Source of the DNA: Streptomyces sp. 2131.1 | GTDB taxonomy: Bacteria > Actinomycetota > Actinomycetes > Streptomycetales > Streptomycetaceae | Assembly (NCBI RefSeq): GCF_900105515.1 | Contig: NZ_FNSY01000001.1 | Span: 310,001 to 374,000, forward strand | DNA: 64,000 nt | Direction of reading: 5' to 3' | In this document: piece after piece, positions 16,599 through 23,822 of the stretch | Numbering within the stretch: position 1 is the first letter of the stretch | Layout: each line of letters opens with the position of its first letter | Program-made: the position numbers and the translations under genes | The notes under the pieces: model-generated | Seen by the model: the letters and a program-made list of their open reading frames with translations, nothing else | Told to the model about the DNA's origin: nothing | The model's database searches: none

Positions 16599-17651
16599 AT
16601 GCACACCAAGGCACTGGCGCCCGAATACCAGGGCGCCCTCACCAAGATGTCCGTGAACGCCTCGCTCACGGACGTACTCGCCGAGGGAGTACGCCACCTG
16701 GAGGAGGCCGAACGCTCCGGCTCCGCCCGGGAAGTGGCCCGGGCGGGTCTCGCCGTGGCCGAGGCGCACCGCAGGCTCGGCCAGGTGCGGGATGCCGATC
16801 TCGCGTGGAAGGCGAGTTACCGCGCCGCGCGCTCGGCGGACGACGCCGGGGCGATGGCCTGGGCGCTGTGGAGCGGTGGCACGCTGGCCCGTCAGCGCGG
16901 GCGGCTCCGGCTGGCGTTCCGGCTCCTGGGTTTGGCGGCGGACATGGGCAAGAAGGGCGGGGACGTCGTCGCCCGGGGCTACTCGCTCGCCGGCCTCGCG
17001 GAGACCGGCCGCATCCAGGGCGACTACCGGACCGTCGCCGCGCTGCACGAGCAGCTGCTCGCCGAGGCCCGGGCACGCGGGGAGGCACGCCACACCGTCT
17101 GGGCCCTGGAGGGCATCGCGCAGATCCACCGCAACACCGGCTCCTTCGACACCGCCCTGGCGATGTTCGAGGAGGCGGCCCAGCTGGCCGGTGACGCCGA
17201 CGACCGGCGCGGCCGGGCCTGGGCGCTGCGCGGCATGGCCGACATCATCTCCGTACGCGACAACGACCCGGACCGTGCCCTGGAACTGCTGGCGGAGGCC
17301 GAAGTCACCTGCCGCGAGATGAAGTTGTCCAGCGCCCTGGCGTACAACCACAAGATGCGCGCCAACGTGCTCTACCGTGCCGGGCGCCACGAGGAGGCCA
17401 GGGAGGGCTACGCGGGGGCGCTGGAGGAGTTCCGGACGATGGCGGAGCCCAGGGGCGAGGCCCTGGCGCGGCTCGGGCTGGTGAAGTCGCTCGCCAGGCT
17501 GGGGCGGGACGCCGGGGAGACGGCCGCCGACCTGGACGCGCTGCGGGCCACACTCGACCGGATCGGGCTGCTCAACGCCCGGGACATGGTCGACCGGGCC
17601 TACGCGGAGCTGGGCGTGGAGCCGGCCGGGGACACGGGCGGTGGCCGATGA
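16599..17651 (+). CDS. Tetratricopeptide-repeat protein
   Basis: 350 aa from ATG 16599, with GAAAGG upstream; an in-frame GTG lies at 16578. The protein is all-helical with about seven TPR-like 34-40-residue repeats (AGLAVAEAHRRLGQVRDADLAWKASYRAA; WALWSGGTLARQRGRLRLAFRL; WALEGIAQIHRNTGSFDTALAMFEEAAQLA; YNHKMRANVLYRAGRHEEAREGYAGALEEF). No DNA-binding or enzymatic domain is visible, so it is probably a scaffold or a sensor binding peptides or proteins. It overlaps the polyprenyl synthase gene by ATGA, so the two proteins are made together. I do not know what the TPR protein does for the prenyl synthase. Confidence 0.85.
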   Translation: MHTKALAPEYQGALTKMSVNASLTDVLAEGVRHLEEAERSGSAREVARAGLAVAEAHRRLGQVRDADLAWKASYRAARSADDAGAMAWALWSGGTLARQRGRLRLAFRLLGLAADMGKKGGDVVARGYSLAGLAETGRIQGDYRTVAALHEQLLAEARARGEARHTVWALEGIAQIHRNTGSFDTALAMFEEAAQLAGDADDRRGRAWALRGMADIISVRDNDPDRALELLAEAEVTCREMKLSSALAYNHKMRANVLYRAGRHEEAREGYAGALEEFRTMAEPRGEALARLGLVKSLARLGRDAGETAADLDALRATLDRIGLLNARDMVDRAYAELGVEPAGDTGGGR

Positions 17652-18694
17652 CGTCTCCCACGGCCTCCCCGGTCACCGCACCGCGGATCCTGGCCCGCTG
17701 CCGCACCCTGGTCCGCCCCGCCCTGTCCCGGGCCGTGCGCCGGCTGCACCCGTGGCACGGCGAGATCACCGCCTTCTCGCTCGGGTGGGACGGGGTGGAC
17801 GGCGGTGATGTGCCGGGCGCCCAGGGCAAGGGCGTACGCCAGGCGCTGGCCGTGCTCGGCGCGGAGGCCGTCGGGGCCCAGGCCCGGGACGCGGTCCCCG
17901 GAGCGGTCGCCGTCGAGCTGATCCACACGTTCTCGCTGCTCCACGACGACATCATGGACGGCGACGAGACGCGCAGGCGGCGCGCCACCGCCTGGAAGGC
18001 CTACGGGACCGGTCCGGCGATCCTCGCGGGGGACGCGCTGTTCGCCCAGGCGGTGCGGACGCTGACCGACGCGCCGGGCAGGCAGGGCGTCCCGGCGGTG
18101 CGGCTGCTCGCCGGCACCCTCACCGACCTGGTGCACGGCCAGGCCGACGACCTGCTCTTCGAGTCGCGGCCCTGGGCCGGCCCCGACGCCGTGCGACCGC
18201 ACGAGTACCGGCTGATGGCCGAGCGCAAGACCGGTGCGCTGCTGGGCTGCGCCGCCGGGCTGGGCGCCCTGCTCGGCGGCGCCGGGCGCACGGAGGCCGA
18301 CGCGCTGGCCACTGCGGGACGCCACCTGGGCGTTGCGTTCCAGGCGGCGGACGACGTGCTGGGCATCTGGGGCGATCCCGCGGTCACGGGCAAGCCGGTG
18401 CACGGCGACCTCGGGCGCGGCAAGAAGACCTACCCGGTGCTCGCCGCGCTCGCCGCCGGCGGCCCGGCCGCGACGGAACTGGCGGCGCTGCTGCGCGGTG
18501 GTCCGCTGGACGAGGATGCCTTGCGGCGGGCCGCGGAGCTGGTGGAGGAGGCCGGCGGCCGGGCGGCTGCCACGGCGGAGGCGCACCGCCATCTGGAGCG
18601 GGCGCGGGCGTGCCTGGAGAGCGTTCCGCTGGCGCCCGACGCGCTGGAGGAGATGCTCACGCTGTTCCCGTACGTGGTGGACCGCGTCCTGTGA
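17648..18694 (+). CDS. Polyprenyl diphosphate synthase (trans-prenyltransferase)
   Basis: 348 aa. First Asp-rich motif in HTFSLLHDDIMDGDETRRRR (about residue 95-105), conserved Lys in MAERKTGALLGCAAG, second Asp-rich motif in FQAADDVLGIWGDP, then GKPVHGDLGRGKKTYPVL. This is the IspA/CrtE family that condenses isopentenyl diphosphate with an allylic diphosphate. Residues before the first Asp-rich motif (L-I-H-T-F-S-L-L-H) have a Phe at the fourth-upstream region, so chain length may be C15-C20, but this is weak. No terpene cyclase is adjacent in the window, so the product use is unknown. Confidence 0.92.
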   Translation: MTSPTASPVTAPRILARCRTLVRPALSRAVRRLHPWHGEITAFSLGWDGVDGGDVPGAQGKGVRQALAVLGAEAVGAQARDAVPGAVAVELIHTFSLLHDDIMDGDETRRRRATAWKAYGTGPAILAGDALFAQAVRTLTDAPGRQGVPAVRLLAGTLTDLVHGQADDLLFESRPWAGPDAVRPHEYRLMAERKTGALLGCAAGLGALLGGAGRTEADALATAGRHLGVAFQAADDVLGIWGDPAVTGKPVHGDLGRGKKTYPVLAALAAGGPAATELAALLRGGPLDEDALRRAAELVEEAGGRAAATAEAHRHLERARACLESVPLAPDALEEMLTLFPYVVDRVL

Positions 18695-18697
18695 CGC

Positions 18698-18732
18698 CTC
18701 CGCGCCGCCCTTCGTTCCGGCGGGCGGCGCGG
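18698..18732. terminator. Bidirectional stem-loop between convergent genes
   Basis: Perfect 12-bp arms TCCGCGCCGCCC / GGGCGGCGCGGA with an 11-nt loop, immediately after the polyprenyl synthase stop and just before the DUF2000 stop on the other strand. There is no T-run, as is usual for Streptomyces terminators. Confidence 0.7.
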
Positions 18733-18738
18733 ACGTGC

Positions 18739-19179
18739 TCAGCGGTGCATCGACGCGCCCTTGGTGATCTTGTCCACGGCGTTGCGGGGGCCGTGCACCG
18801 CGATCCCCACCAGGTCCAGCGCGTCCCGGTGCACCGCGCGCACGGCGGCGCGGTTGTCGCGGTCGTTGCCGGTCGCGAAGAGGTCCGAGGTGAACACCGA
18901 CAGGGCCACGCCCCGGCCGACCGCGCGGGTGTGGGCGGTGATGAGCGTCTCCTTCGTCCCCTCGAAGACCATGACCGGCTGGCGGAACATCGGCAGGTAC
19001 GGGGTGTCGTCGGCGTCGGCGTAGGGCTCGCCGATCACCTCGGGGGCGACCGTGCCGAGACCGCTGACCAGAAAGGCCGTGACGTTCAGCCGCTGCCAGG
19101 CCTCCAGGTCGTTGCGGAGCAGTACGGCGATCTTGGTGTCGAAGCGGACGGAAGCGGGAGCGGTGGTCTCAGCTGTCAT
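18739..19179 (-). CDS. DUF2000 family protein
   Basis: 146 aa, ATG at 19179. It begins with a short variable tail, then VRFDTKIAVLLRNDLEAWQRLNVTAFLVSGL and continues with YADADDTPYLPMFRQPVMVFEG, characteristic of DUF2000 proteins (PTH2-like fold). The biochemical function is unknown. It is divergent from an AraC regulator whose start is about 90 bp away. This DUF2000/AraC pairing recurs in actinobacteria, so the regulator probably controls it. No signal peptide. Confidence 0.8.
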   Translation of the reverse strand: MTAETTAPASVRFDTKIAVLLRNDLEAWQRLNVTAFLVSGLGTVAPEVIGEPYADADDTPYLPMFRQPVMVFEGTKETLITAHTRAVGRGVALSVFTSDLFATGNDRDNRAAVRAVHRDALDLVGIAVHGPRNAVDKITKGASMHR

Positions 19180-19268
19180 GCCCCGAGCCTGCCGGGCGGG
19201 CCCCGGCCCGGTCTTGTACGAACTTTGCACGTCGGGGCGTACGGCGCGCCCCGCGTACGATCGGACCC

Positions 19269-20072
19269 ATGGCCGCAGCACGTCCGGAGATCACCGCGTG
19301 GTCCCCGCCGGTGGAGGGGATCGCCGAGGTCTTCCACGCGCATTTCACCGACCACGCCTACCCCATGCACACGCACGACGCGTGGACGCTGCTCGTCGTG
19401 GACGAGGGGATGGTGCGCTACGACCTGGACCGCCACGAGCACGGTGTGCTCACCCACACGGTGACGCTGCTGCCGCCGCACGTCCCGCACAACGGTGAGG
19501 CGGCCACTCCCGAGGGGTTCCGCAAGCGGGTTCTGTACCTGGACACCGGCCAGGTCGACGAGCGGCTGATCGGCCGTGCGGTGGTGCGCCCCGTGCTGCA
19601 CGACCGGGCCCTGCGCGACCGTATCGACCGCCTCCACCGCAGCCTCGCGGGTCCGGGCGACGAGCTGGAGGCGGCGAGCCGGCTCGCCCTGGTCGCCGGC
19701 CGGCTGGAACAGCATCTGCGCGACCGCGTGGACTCCGCCGCGTACGTCCACGACGGCAGGCTCGCGCACCAGCTGCGCGAACTGCTCGACGCGACGTACG
19801 TCGAGGGCATCACACTCCAGGAGGCCGGTGCGCGGCTGCACGCCCACCACGCCCATCTGGTAAGGGCGTTCAGCCGTGAGTTCGGCATGGCACCGCACCA
19901 GTACGTCACGGGCCGACGGGTCGACCTGGCGCGCCGGCTGCTGCTGAGCGGGCTCCCCGCCTCCGCCGTCGCCACTTCGGCCGGCTTCTACGACCAGTCC
20001 CATCTGACCCGGCACTTCAAGCGGATCGTGGGCACGGGCCCGGGCCACTACGCCCGTACCCGCGGAGAGTGA
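19269..20072 (+). CDS. AraC-family regulator with N-terminal cupin
   Basis: 267 aa. The N-terminal effector domain (about 10-150) is a cupin: DHAYPMHTHDAWTLLVVDEGMVRYDLD, with the two-His metal/ligand motif, and LLPPHVPHNGEAATPEGFRKRVLYLD. The C-terminal double helix-turn-helix (about 175-267) contains LQEAGARLHAHHAHLVRAFSREFGMAPHQYVTGRRVDLARRLL and GFYDQSHLTRHFKRIVGTGPGHY. TACGAT at 19256-19261 sits 7 nt before the ATG, compatible with a leaderless message. It is divergent from DUF2000, its probable target. Confidence 0.9.
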   Translation: MAAARPEITAWSPPVEGIAEVFHAHFTDHAYPMHTHDAWTLLVVDEGMVRYDLDRHEHGVLTHTVTLLPPHVPHNGEAATPEGFRKRVLYLDTGQVDERLIGRAVVRPVLHDRALRDRIDRLHRSLAGPGDELEAASRLALVAGRLEQHLRDRVDSAAYVHDGRLAHQLRELLDATYVEGITLQEAGARLHAHHAHLVRAFSREFGMAPHQYVTGRRVDLARRLLLSGLPASAVATSAGFYDQSHLTRHFKRIVGTGPGHYARTRGE

Positions 20073-20081
20073 GCACAGCCC

Positions 20082-20591
20082 CTATCGGCGTTCCAGCACC
20101 CCGCGGAGGAAGGCGGCCTGGCCCGCGTGCTGGAGGTCGTCCGACAGAACGCTGACCAGCCGCACTCCGAGGGTGACGGGCGGGTTCCACGCCTCGTCGA
20201 CGACGCGGTCCAGGGCGTGTCCTTCGAGGTTCCGGATGAAGGACAGGGTGTGCTCGTGGACGGAGTCGTAGTAGCCGAGGAGCAGATCCCCCGAGTCCAC
20301 GCGGACGGCGGCGACCTCCTCGCCGCTCTGCCCGTAGCCGGTGGCGTCGGCCGGCAGGGGCAGGTCGAAGCGGCCGGCCCAGTCCTGGGCGAACCAGAGC
20401 TGTTCGGTGCCGGCCGCGTCCGCGATGTGGTCGTCCTGGACGCGGGTCAGATGCCACACCAGCCAGGCGATCGAGTTGGTGCCGTCGTCCAGCCGGGCGT
20501 GCAGGTCGTCGGGGACCAGGCCCTCGACGGCCGCGTGCACGGTCTGCTGGATGCGGGAATATCCATCCGTCAGGATGTCAGCGACGTTCAT
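20082..20591 (-). CDS. DinB/DUF664 family protein (mycothiol-dependent enzyme fold)
   Basis: 169 aa from ATG 20591, with GGTGAAAG just upstream; the frame is open further upstream without a better start. A four-helix DinB fold is recognisable from NSIAWLVWHLTRVQDDHIADAAG (His metal ligand), QDWAGRFDLP and DDLQHAGQAAFLRGVLERR (C-terminal His). Members in actinobacteria include mycothiol S-transferases and maleylpyruvate isomerase relatives. The metal-binding His triad looks intact. It is convergent with the AraC gene, with 9 bp between the stop codons. Substrate unknown. Confidence 0.8.
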   Translation of the reverse strand: MNVADILTDGYSRIQQTVHAAVEGLVPDDLHARLDDGTNSIAWLVWHLTRVQDDHIADAAGTEQLWFAQDWAGRFDLPLPADATGYGQSGEEVAAVRVDSGDLLLGYYDSVHEHTLSFIRNLEGHALDRVVDEAWNPPVTLGVRLVSVLSDDLQHAGQAAFLRGVLERR

Positions 20592-20642
20592 GCTTTCACC
20601 ATGGCCGCTGCCGCGCCGGGGTCCGGCCACCGACACGCCCCG

Positions 20643-20683
20643 GGGCGGGCGCCGGCCGGGACGTGCCCCGCCGGCGCCCGCCC
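20643..20683. terminator. Stem-loop terminator after the glycosidase gene
   Basis: Perfect 14-bp arms (GGGCGGGCGCCGGC / GCCGGCGCCCGCCC) with a 13-nt loop, 6 bp beyond the stop of the minus-strand glycosidase and before the DinB start. Very stable, with no T-tract. Confidence 0.65.
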
Positions 20684-20688
20684 GGTTC

Positions 20689-22866
20689 TCAGCTGTAGAT
20701 GCCGAACTCCCAGAGCGAGTAGCCCCAGGCCGTGCCCCGCTGGGTGAGGCTGAGCTTCACGTAGCGGGCGGTCTGCGCGATGTCGAGGTCGTCGGCGTCG
20801 CCGTCGCCGCTGGTGGTGGTGTACACCGACCGCCAGTTGCTGCCGTCGTCCGAGACCAGCACCTCGTAGGACTTGGCGTACGCCGGATCCCACACCAGCT
20901 GGAGGTGGCGGAAGGACTTCCGCTCGCCCAGGTCGACCTGGATGGACTGCGGGTCGCTCCAGTCGCTGGCCCACCGGGTGTCCAGACGCCCGTCGGTCGC
21001 CATCGCCGCGGTGCAGGGGCAGCCGCTGCTGCCGGACTGGGCGGAGGTGGCGGCGGCGGGGCGGCCGAGCGCGATGTTGGTGCCGCTGACCGGGGGCACC
21101 ACGACCTTCACCGACTTGGTCTCGATGCCGGCGTTGCCGTGCCCGTCCTCGGCCTGGATGTACACCTTCCACACCCCGAGCCGTCCGGGGGCGGTGACCG
21201 CGAAGGTGCCGTTCCCGGTGGACCGCCAGGTGGCCTCGACCAGGCCCTTGTCCCCGGTGGCGTAGTTGCCGCTGAGGTAGATCTTGTAGGTGATCTGGTC
21301 GTTGTCCGGGTCGCGGACGTCGGCGCGGACGGTGAACTCCTTGCCGGCGGGGGCGCCGCCCGCGTTCTGTACCGTCATGTTGCTGATGACGGGCGGGGTG
21401 TTGTCACCGGCGGTGGAGCCGCTGTACGCCTTCTTCAGCGCGTAGTACGAGAGCCGCTTCTTGCCGTCCGGCACCACGTTGAACCAGACGCCGCCGAAGT
21501 CGTGCTCCGTGCCGTAGTGGAAGAAGGTGGCGCCCAGCGCGACGCCCCGGTGTGCGGTGACGCAGTTCCACGCCTTGGTGTAGCCCTCGGCCTTCTGTAC
21601 GTCGGTGGGCTCGTCCGGGACGCCGTTGGCGTCGTCCGGTACCTCCCACTCACCGGCCGGGCCGCCCTCGGTGATGATGTAGGGCTTGGTGTAGCCGCCG
21701 GACTCCCAGGCGGTGCGGACCGCGCAGATGTCGCCGTAGGAGTTCATCGAGTACAGGTCGAGATCGGGGGCGTTGCGCTTGTAGTAGGGCCAGGCACCGG
21801 TCCAGGCGTCGGTGGACGTGACCGGGTGGTCCGGGTCGATGGTGTGGATCTTCTTCGCCACGTCGTTCACGAAGGTGGTGTACGCGTTGCGCTGCTTCTC
21901 CAGCTCGTCACCGCTGTAGCAGTTCTGCAGCCCGAGGACCGACTCGTTGCCGACGTTCCACATGAGCACACCGGGGTGGCTCTTGTAAGTATCGACCCAC
22001 TTGGCGAACTCGGTGAGCGACGTGGACTTGTACGCGTCGTCAGTCAGGTAGTTGACGCAGCCGCCGGCGCCCGGGCCGCCGCCCGGCTGCAGCCAGAAGC
22101 CGCTGACCACGCGGATGCCGTTGGCCGCCGCCGCGTCGAGCAGCGGCTTGGAGGTGCCGTCGGTGCCCCAGGTCCGGATGGTGTTGACGCCCATGGACTT
22201 CAGGTCGGGCATGTAGCGCGCCGCGTCATTGACGGACGGGCCCCAGGTCAGCCCCTTGACCTGGTACGGCTTGCCGTCGACGGTCAGCTGCCAGTTGCCC
22301 TGCGAACCGGTGACGCGGACGGCTCCGCCCATCCCCGGGTCCGGGTTGGACGAGCCGGTGGTGCCGTACACCTGGAACTCCCACAGGGAGTAGCCGTAGC
22401 CGCCGGGGCGGGCCGTGCCGAACATCCGTACGTAGCGGCCGGAGCCGCTGACCGCGAGGTCGTCGGTGCCGCCGTTGCCGTCGGTGACGGTCTTCAGGGT
22501 GCGCCAGTCGGATCCGTTGTCCGAGGCCTCGATCCGGTACGCCTTGCCGTAGGCGGATTCCCAGGTCAGGACGACCCTGCTGAGGTCCGCGGTGGCGCCC
22601 AGGTCCACCTGGAGCCACTGGGGGTCGCTCCACTCGCTGGCCCAGCGGGTGCCCGTGAGATTGCCGTCGACGGCGGCCGACGCCGCGTAGCCGGCGCCCT
22701 CCGATGAAGACGCGGTGGCGGTCTTCCCCTGCGAGAGCAGGGATTCCGCGGCCCTGGCGCCGGTCGCGGCCAACATGACCAACGACGACGCGATGAGGGC
22801 GAGAAAGGTGATCAGCAGCGTGCCCGTGCGGGGTCTCGCGGGCAGGGCTGAACCGGCTCTGTGCAC
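20689..22866 (-). CDS. Secreted TIM-barrel glycoside hydrolase with two F5/8-type C (discoidin) domains
   Basis: 725 aa from GTG 22866, chosen for AGGAG 5 bp upstream. Sec signal: basic N-terminus then LLITFLALIASSLVMLAATGARAAES. Discoidin 1 (about 45-175, ASSSEGAGYAASAAVDGNLTGTRW to YGYSLWEFQVYG). TIM-barrel region about 190-500 resembling GH2-type barrels: WGPSVND, MGVNTIRTWGTDG, VLMWNVGNES (likely acid/base Glu) and PYIITEGGPAGEWE (likely nucleophile region). Ig-like domain about 505-590. Discoidin 2 about 595-725 (ATDGRLDTRWASDWSDPQ). The domain order suggests a wall- or polysaccharide-binding secreted glycanase. The exact GH family and the catalytic pair need profile searches. A LacI-type palindrome lies upstream. 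Confidence 0.85.
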   Translation of the reverse strand: MHRAGSALPARPRTGTLLITFLALIASSLVMLAATGARAAESLLSQGKTATASSSEGAGYAASAAVDGNLTGTRWASEWSDPQWLQVDLGATADLSRVVLTWESAYGKAYRIEASDNGSDWRTLKTVTDGNGGTDDLAVSGSGRYVRMFGTARPGGYGYSLWEFQVYGTTGSSNPDPGMGGAVRVTGSQGNWQLTVDGKPYQVKGLTWGPSVNDAARYMPDLKSMGVNTIRTWGTDGTSKPLLDAAAANGIRVVSGFWLQPGGGPGAGGCVNYLTDDAYKSTSLTEFAKWVDTYKSHPGVLMWNVGNESVLGLQNCYSGDELEKQRNAYTTFVNDVAKKIHTIDPDHPVTSTDAWTGAWPYYKRNAPDLDLYSMNSYGDICAVRTAWESGGYTKPYIITEGGPAGEWEVPDDANGVPDEPTDVQKAEGYTKAWNCVTAHRGVALGATFFHYGTEHDFGGVWFNVVPDGKKRLSYYALKKAYSGSTAGDNTPPVISNMTVQNAGGAPAGKEFTVRADVRDPDNDQITYKIYLSGNYATGDKGLVEATWRSTGNGTFAVTAPGRLGVWKVYIQAEDGHGNAGIETKSVKVVVPPVSGTNIALGRPAAATSAQSGSSGCPCTAAMATDGRLDTRWASDWSDPQSIQVDLGERKSFRHLQLVWDPAYAKSYEVLVSDDGSNWRSVYTTTSGDGDADDLDIAQTARYVKLSLTQRGTAWGYSLWEFGIYS

Positions 22867-22913
22867 ATTCTCTCCTGGCTGAAGAGTGCGGGACGGGGGC
22901 TCCCGCGGCGGGT

Positions 22914-22931
22914 TGGGAGAGCGCTCTCCCA
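22914..22931. promoter_or_regulatory. Perfect 18-bp palindrome, LacI-family-type operator
   Basis: TGGGAGAGCGCTCTCCCA, about 50 bp upstream of the glycosidase start. It closely resembles the GGGAGCGCTCCC type operators of Streptomyces LacI-family sugar regulators such as CebR (TGGGAGCGCTCCCA) but carries an extra AG/CT on each side. This implies carbohydrate-responsive control of the glycosidase by a regulator not encoded nearby. Confidence 0.6.
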
Positions 22932-23003
22932 GGAGAGTGACGTGTACCCGTCCAGCTGTCAACGATCAGGACGTGCCGGGTTTACCGGAATGTGCGCGCG
23001 GGG

Positions 23004-23324
23004 CTAGGGAACGAGGCTGCGACCGGTCTCGGCCGCCTTCTCGGGACGGACACCGACCCCCGCGGCCCGCGCCGCGGAGTGCAGCGAGCGCAGGGCCAGC
23101 AGGAGGAAGCCGATGTCGTCGAGGTAAACGGGGTCGGGCAGCAGGTCGACCGGCGACACGGTGTACAGCACCGCCGCCCAGACCAGCGCCTTGTTGTGCA
23201 GCGGGACACCGGCTTCCGCCAGCAGCTTCCTGGCCTTCAGGACCCGCACCAGCAGGACGCCGGCGACGGCCAGCATGAGCAGCGCGACGGCCGCGCCGAC
23301 GACGATCCAAGCCTTGGTGTCCAT
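23004..23324 (-). CDS. DUF1232 (YkvA-type) membrane protein
   Basis: 106 aa. TM helix at about 5-28 (AWIVVGAAVALLMLAVAGVLLV), then NKALVWAAVLYTVSPVDLLPDPVYLDDIGFLLLALRSLH, the diagnostic DUF1232 motif (SPxDLxPD plus a second hydrophobic segment). Function unknown; family members are small inner-membrane proteins. It is followed by the WhiB gene going upstream on the same strand, with an 85-bp gap. Confidence 0.85.
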   Translation of the reverse strand: MDTKAWIVVGAAVALLMLAVAGVLLVRVLKARKLLAEAGVPLHNKALVWAAVLYTVSPVDLLPDPVYLDDIGFLLLALRSLHSAARAAGVGVRPEKAAETGRSLVP

Positions 23325-23409
23325 GCTTCATCCTCCACCAGCGAGGCGGCGAAAAGCCACGAAATCGGGCATGTGCCGGTGTGACACTGCCCTCGTGCCC
23401 GTGGACGTC

Positions 23410-23664
23410 TCATCCCGAGCGGTGACTCTGACGGCGGCTGCGGCGCTTAAGGGCGCGCCGCTCGTTCTCCCCCAGACCGCCCCACACGCCGGAGTCCTGG
23501 TTGTTCTCCAGCGCCCAGCGCAGGCATTCCTCCTGTACGGGGCAGCGTCGGCAGACCGCCTTGGCCTCCTCGGCCTGGACGAGCGCCGGGCCGGTGCTGC
23601 CGATGGGGAAGAACAGATCCGGGTCCTCGTCGCGGCAGGCCGCGTGCATGCGCCAGTTATCCAT
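23410..23664 (-). CDS. WhiB-family Fe-S regulator (WblE-like)
   Basis: 84 aa from ATG 23664, with AGGAG 8 bp upstream. Four Cys ligands for a [4Fe-4S] cluster: HAACRDEDPDLFFP (Cys 10), then AKAVCRRCPVQEEC (Cys 38, 41, 47). These are followed by the WhiB GVWGG turn and a basic tail RRALKRRSRRQSHR. The sequence is closest in my recollection to WblE-type proteins, which are widespread and linked to oxidative stress in actinobacteria. It is divergent from the SpoIIE-like gene at 23823. Confidence 0.92.
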   Translation of the reverse strand: MDNWRMHAACRDEDPDLFFPIGSTGPALVQAEEAKAVCRRCPVQEECLRWALENNQDSGVWGGLGENERRALKRRSRRQSHRSG

Positions 23665-23822
23665 GGCTCTCACTCCTGACGGTCGTGTGCGTGGCGTTCG
23701 GCTCGGTACGCTGCGGGTGACCGGCATTCCGCCTCCGAAACCCCAGCGGGCCTTCCTTCGCGTCCCCTTCACGTCCCCTTCGCGCCCTTCGAAGCTGCGC
23801 GGGCGGTGGCTCAGGGGCGACC

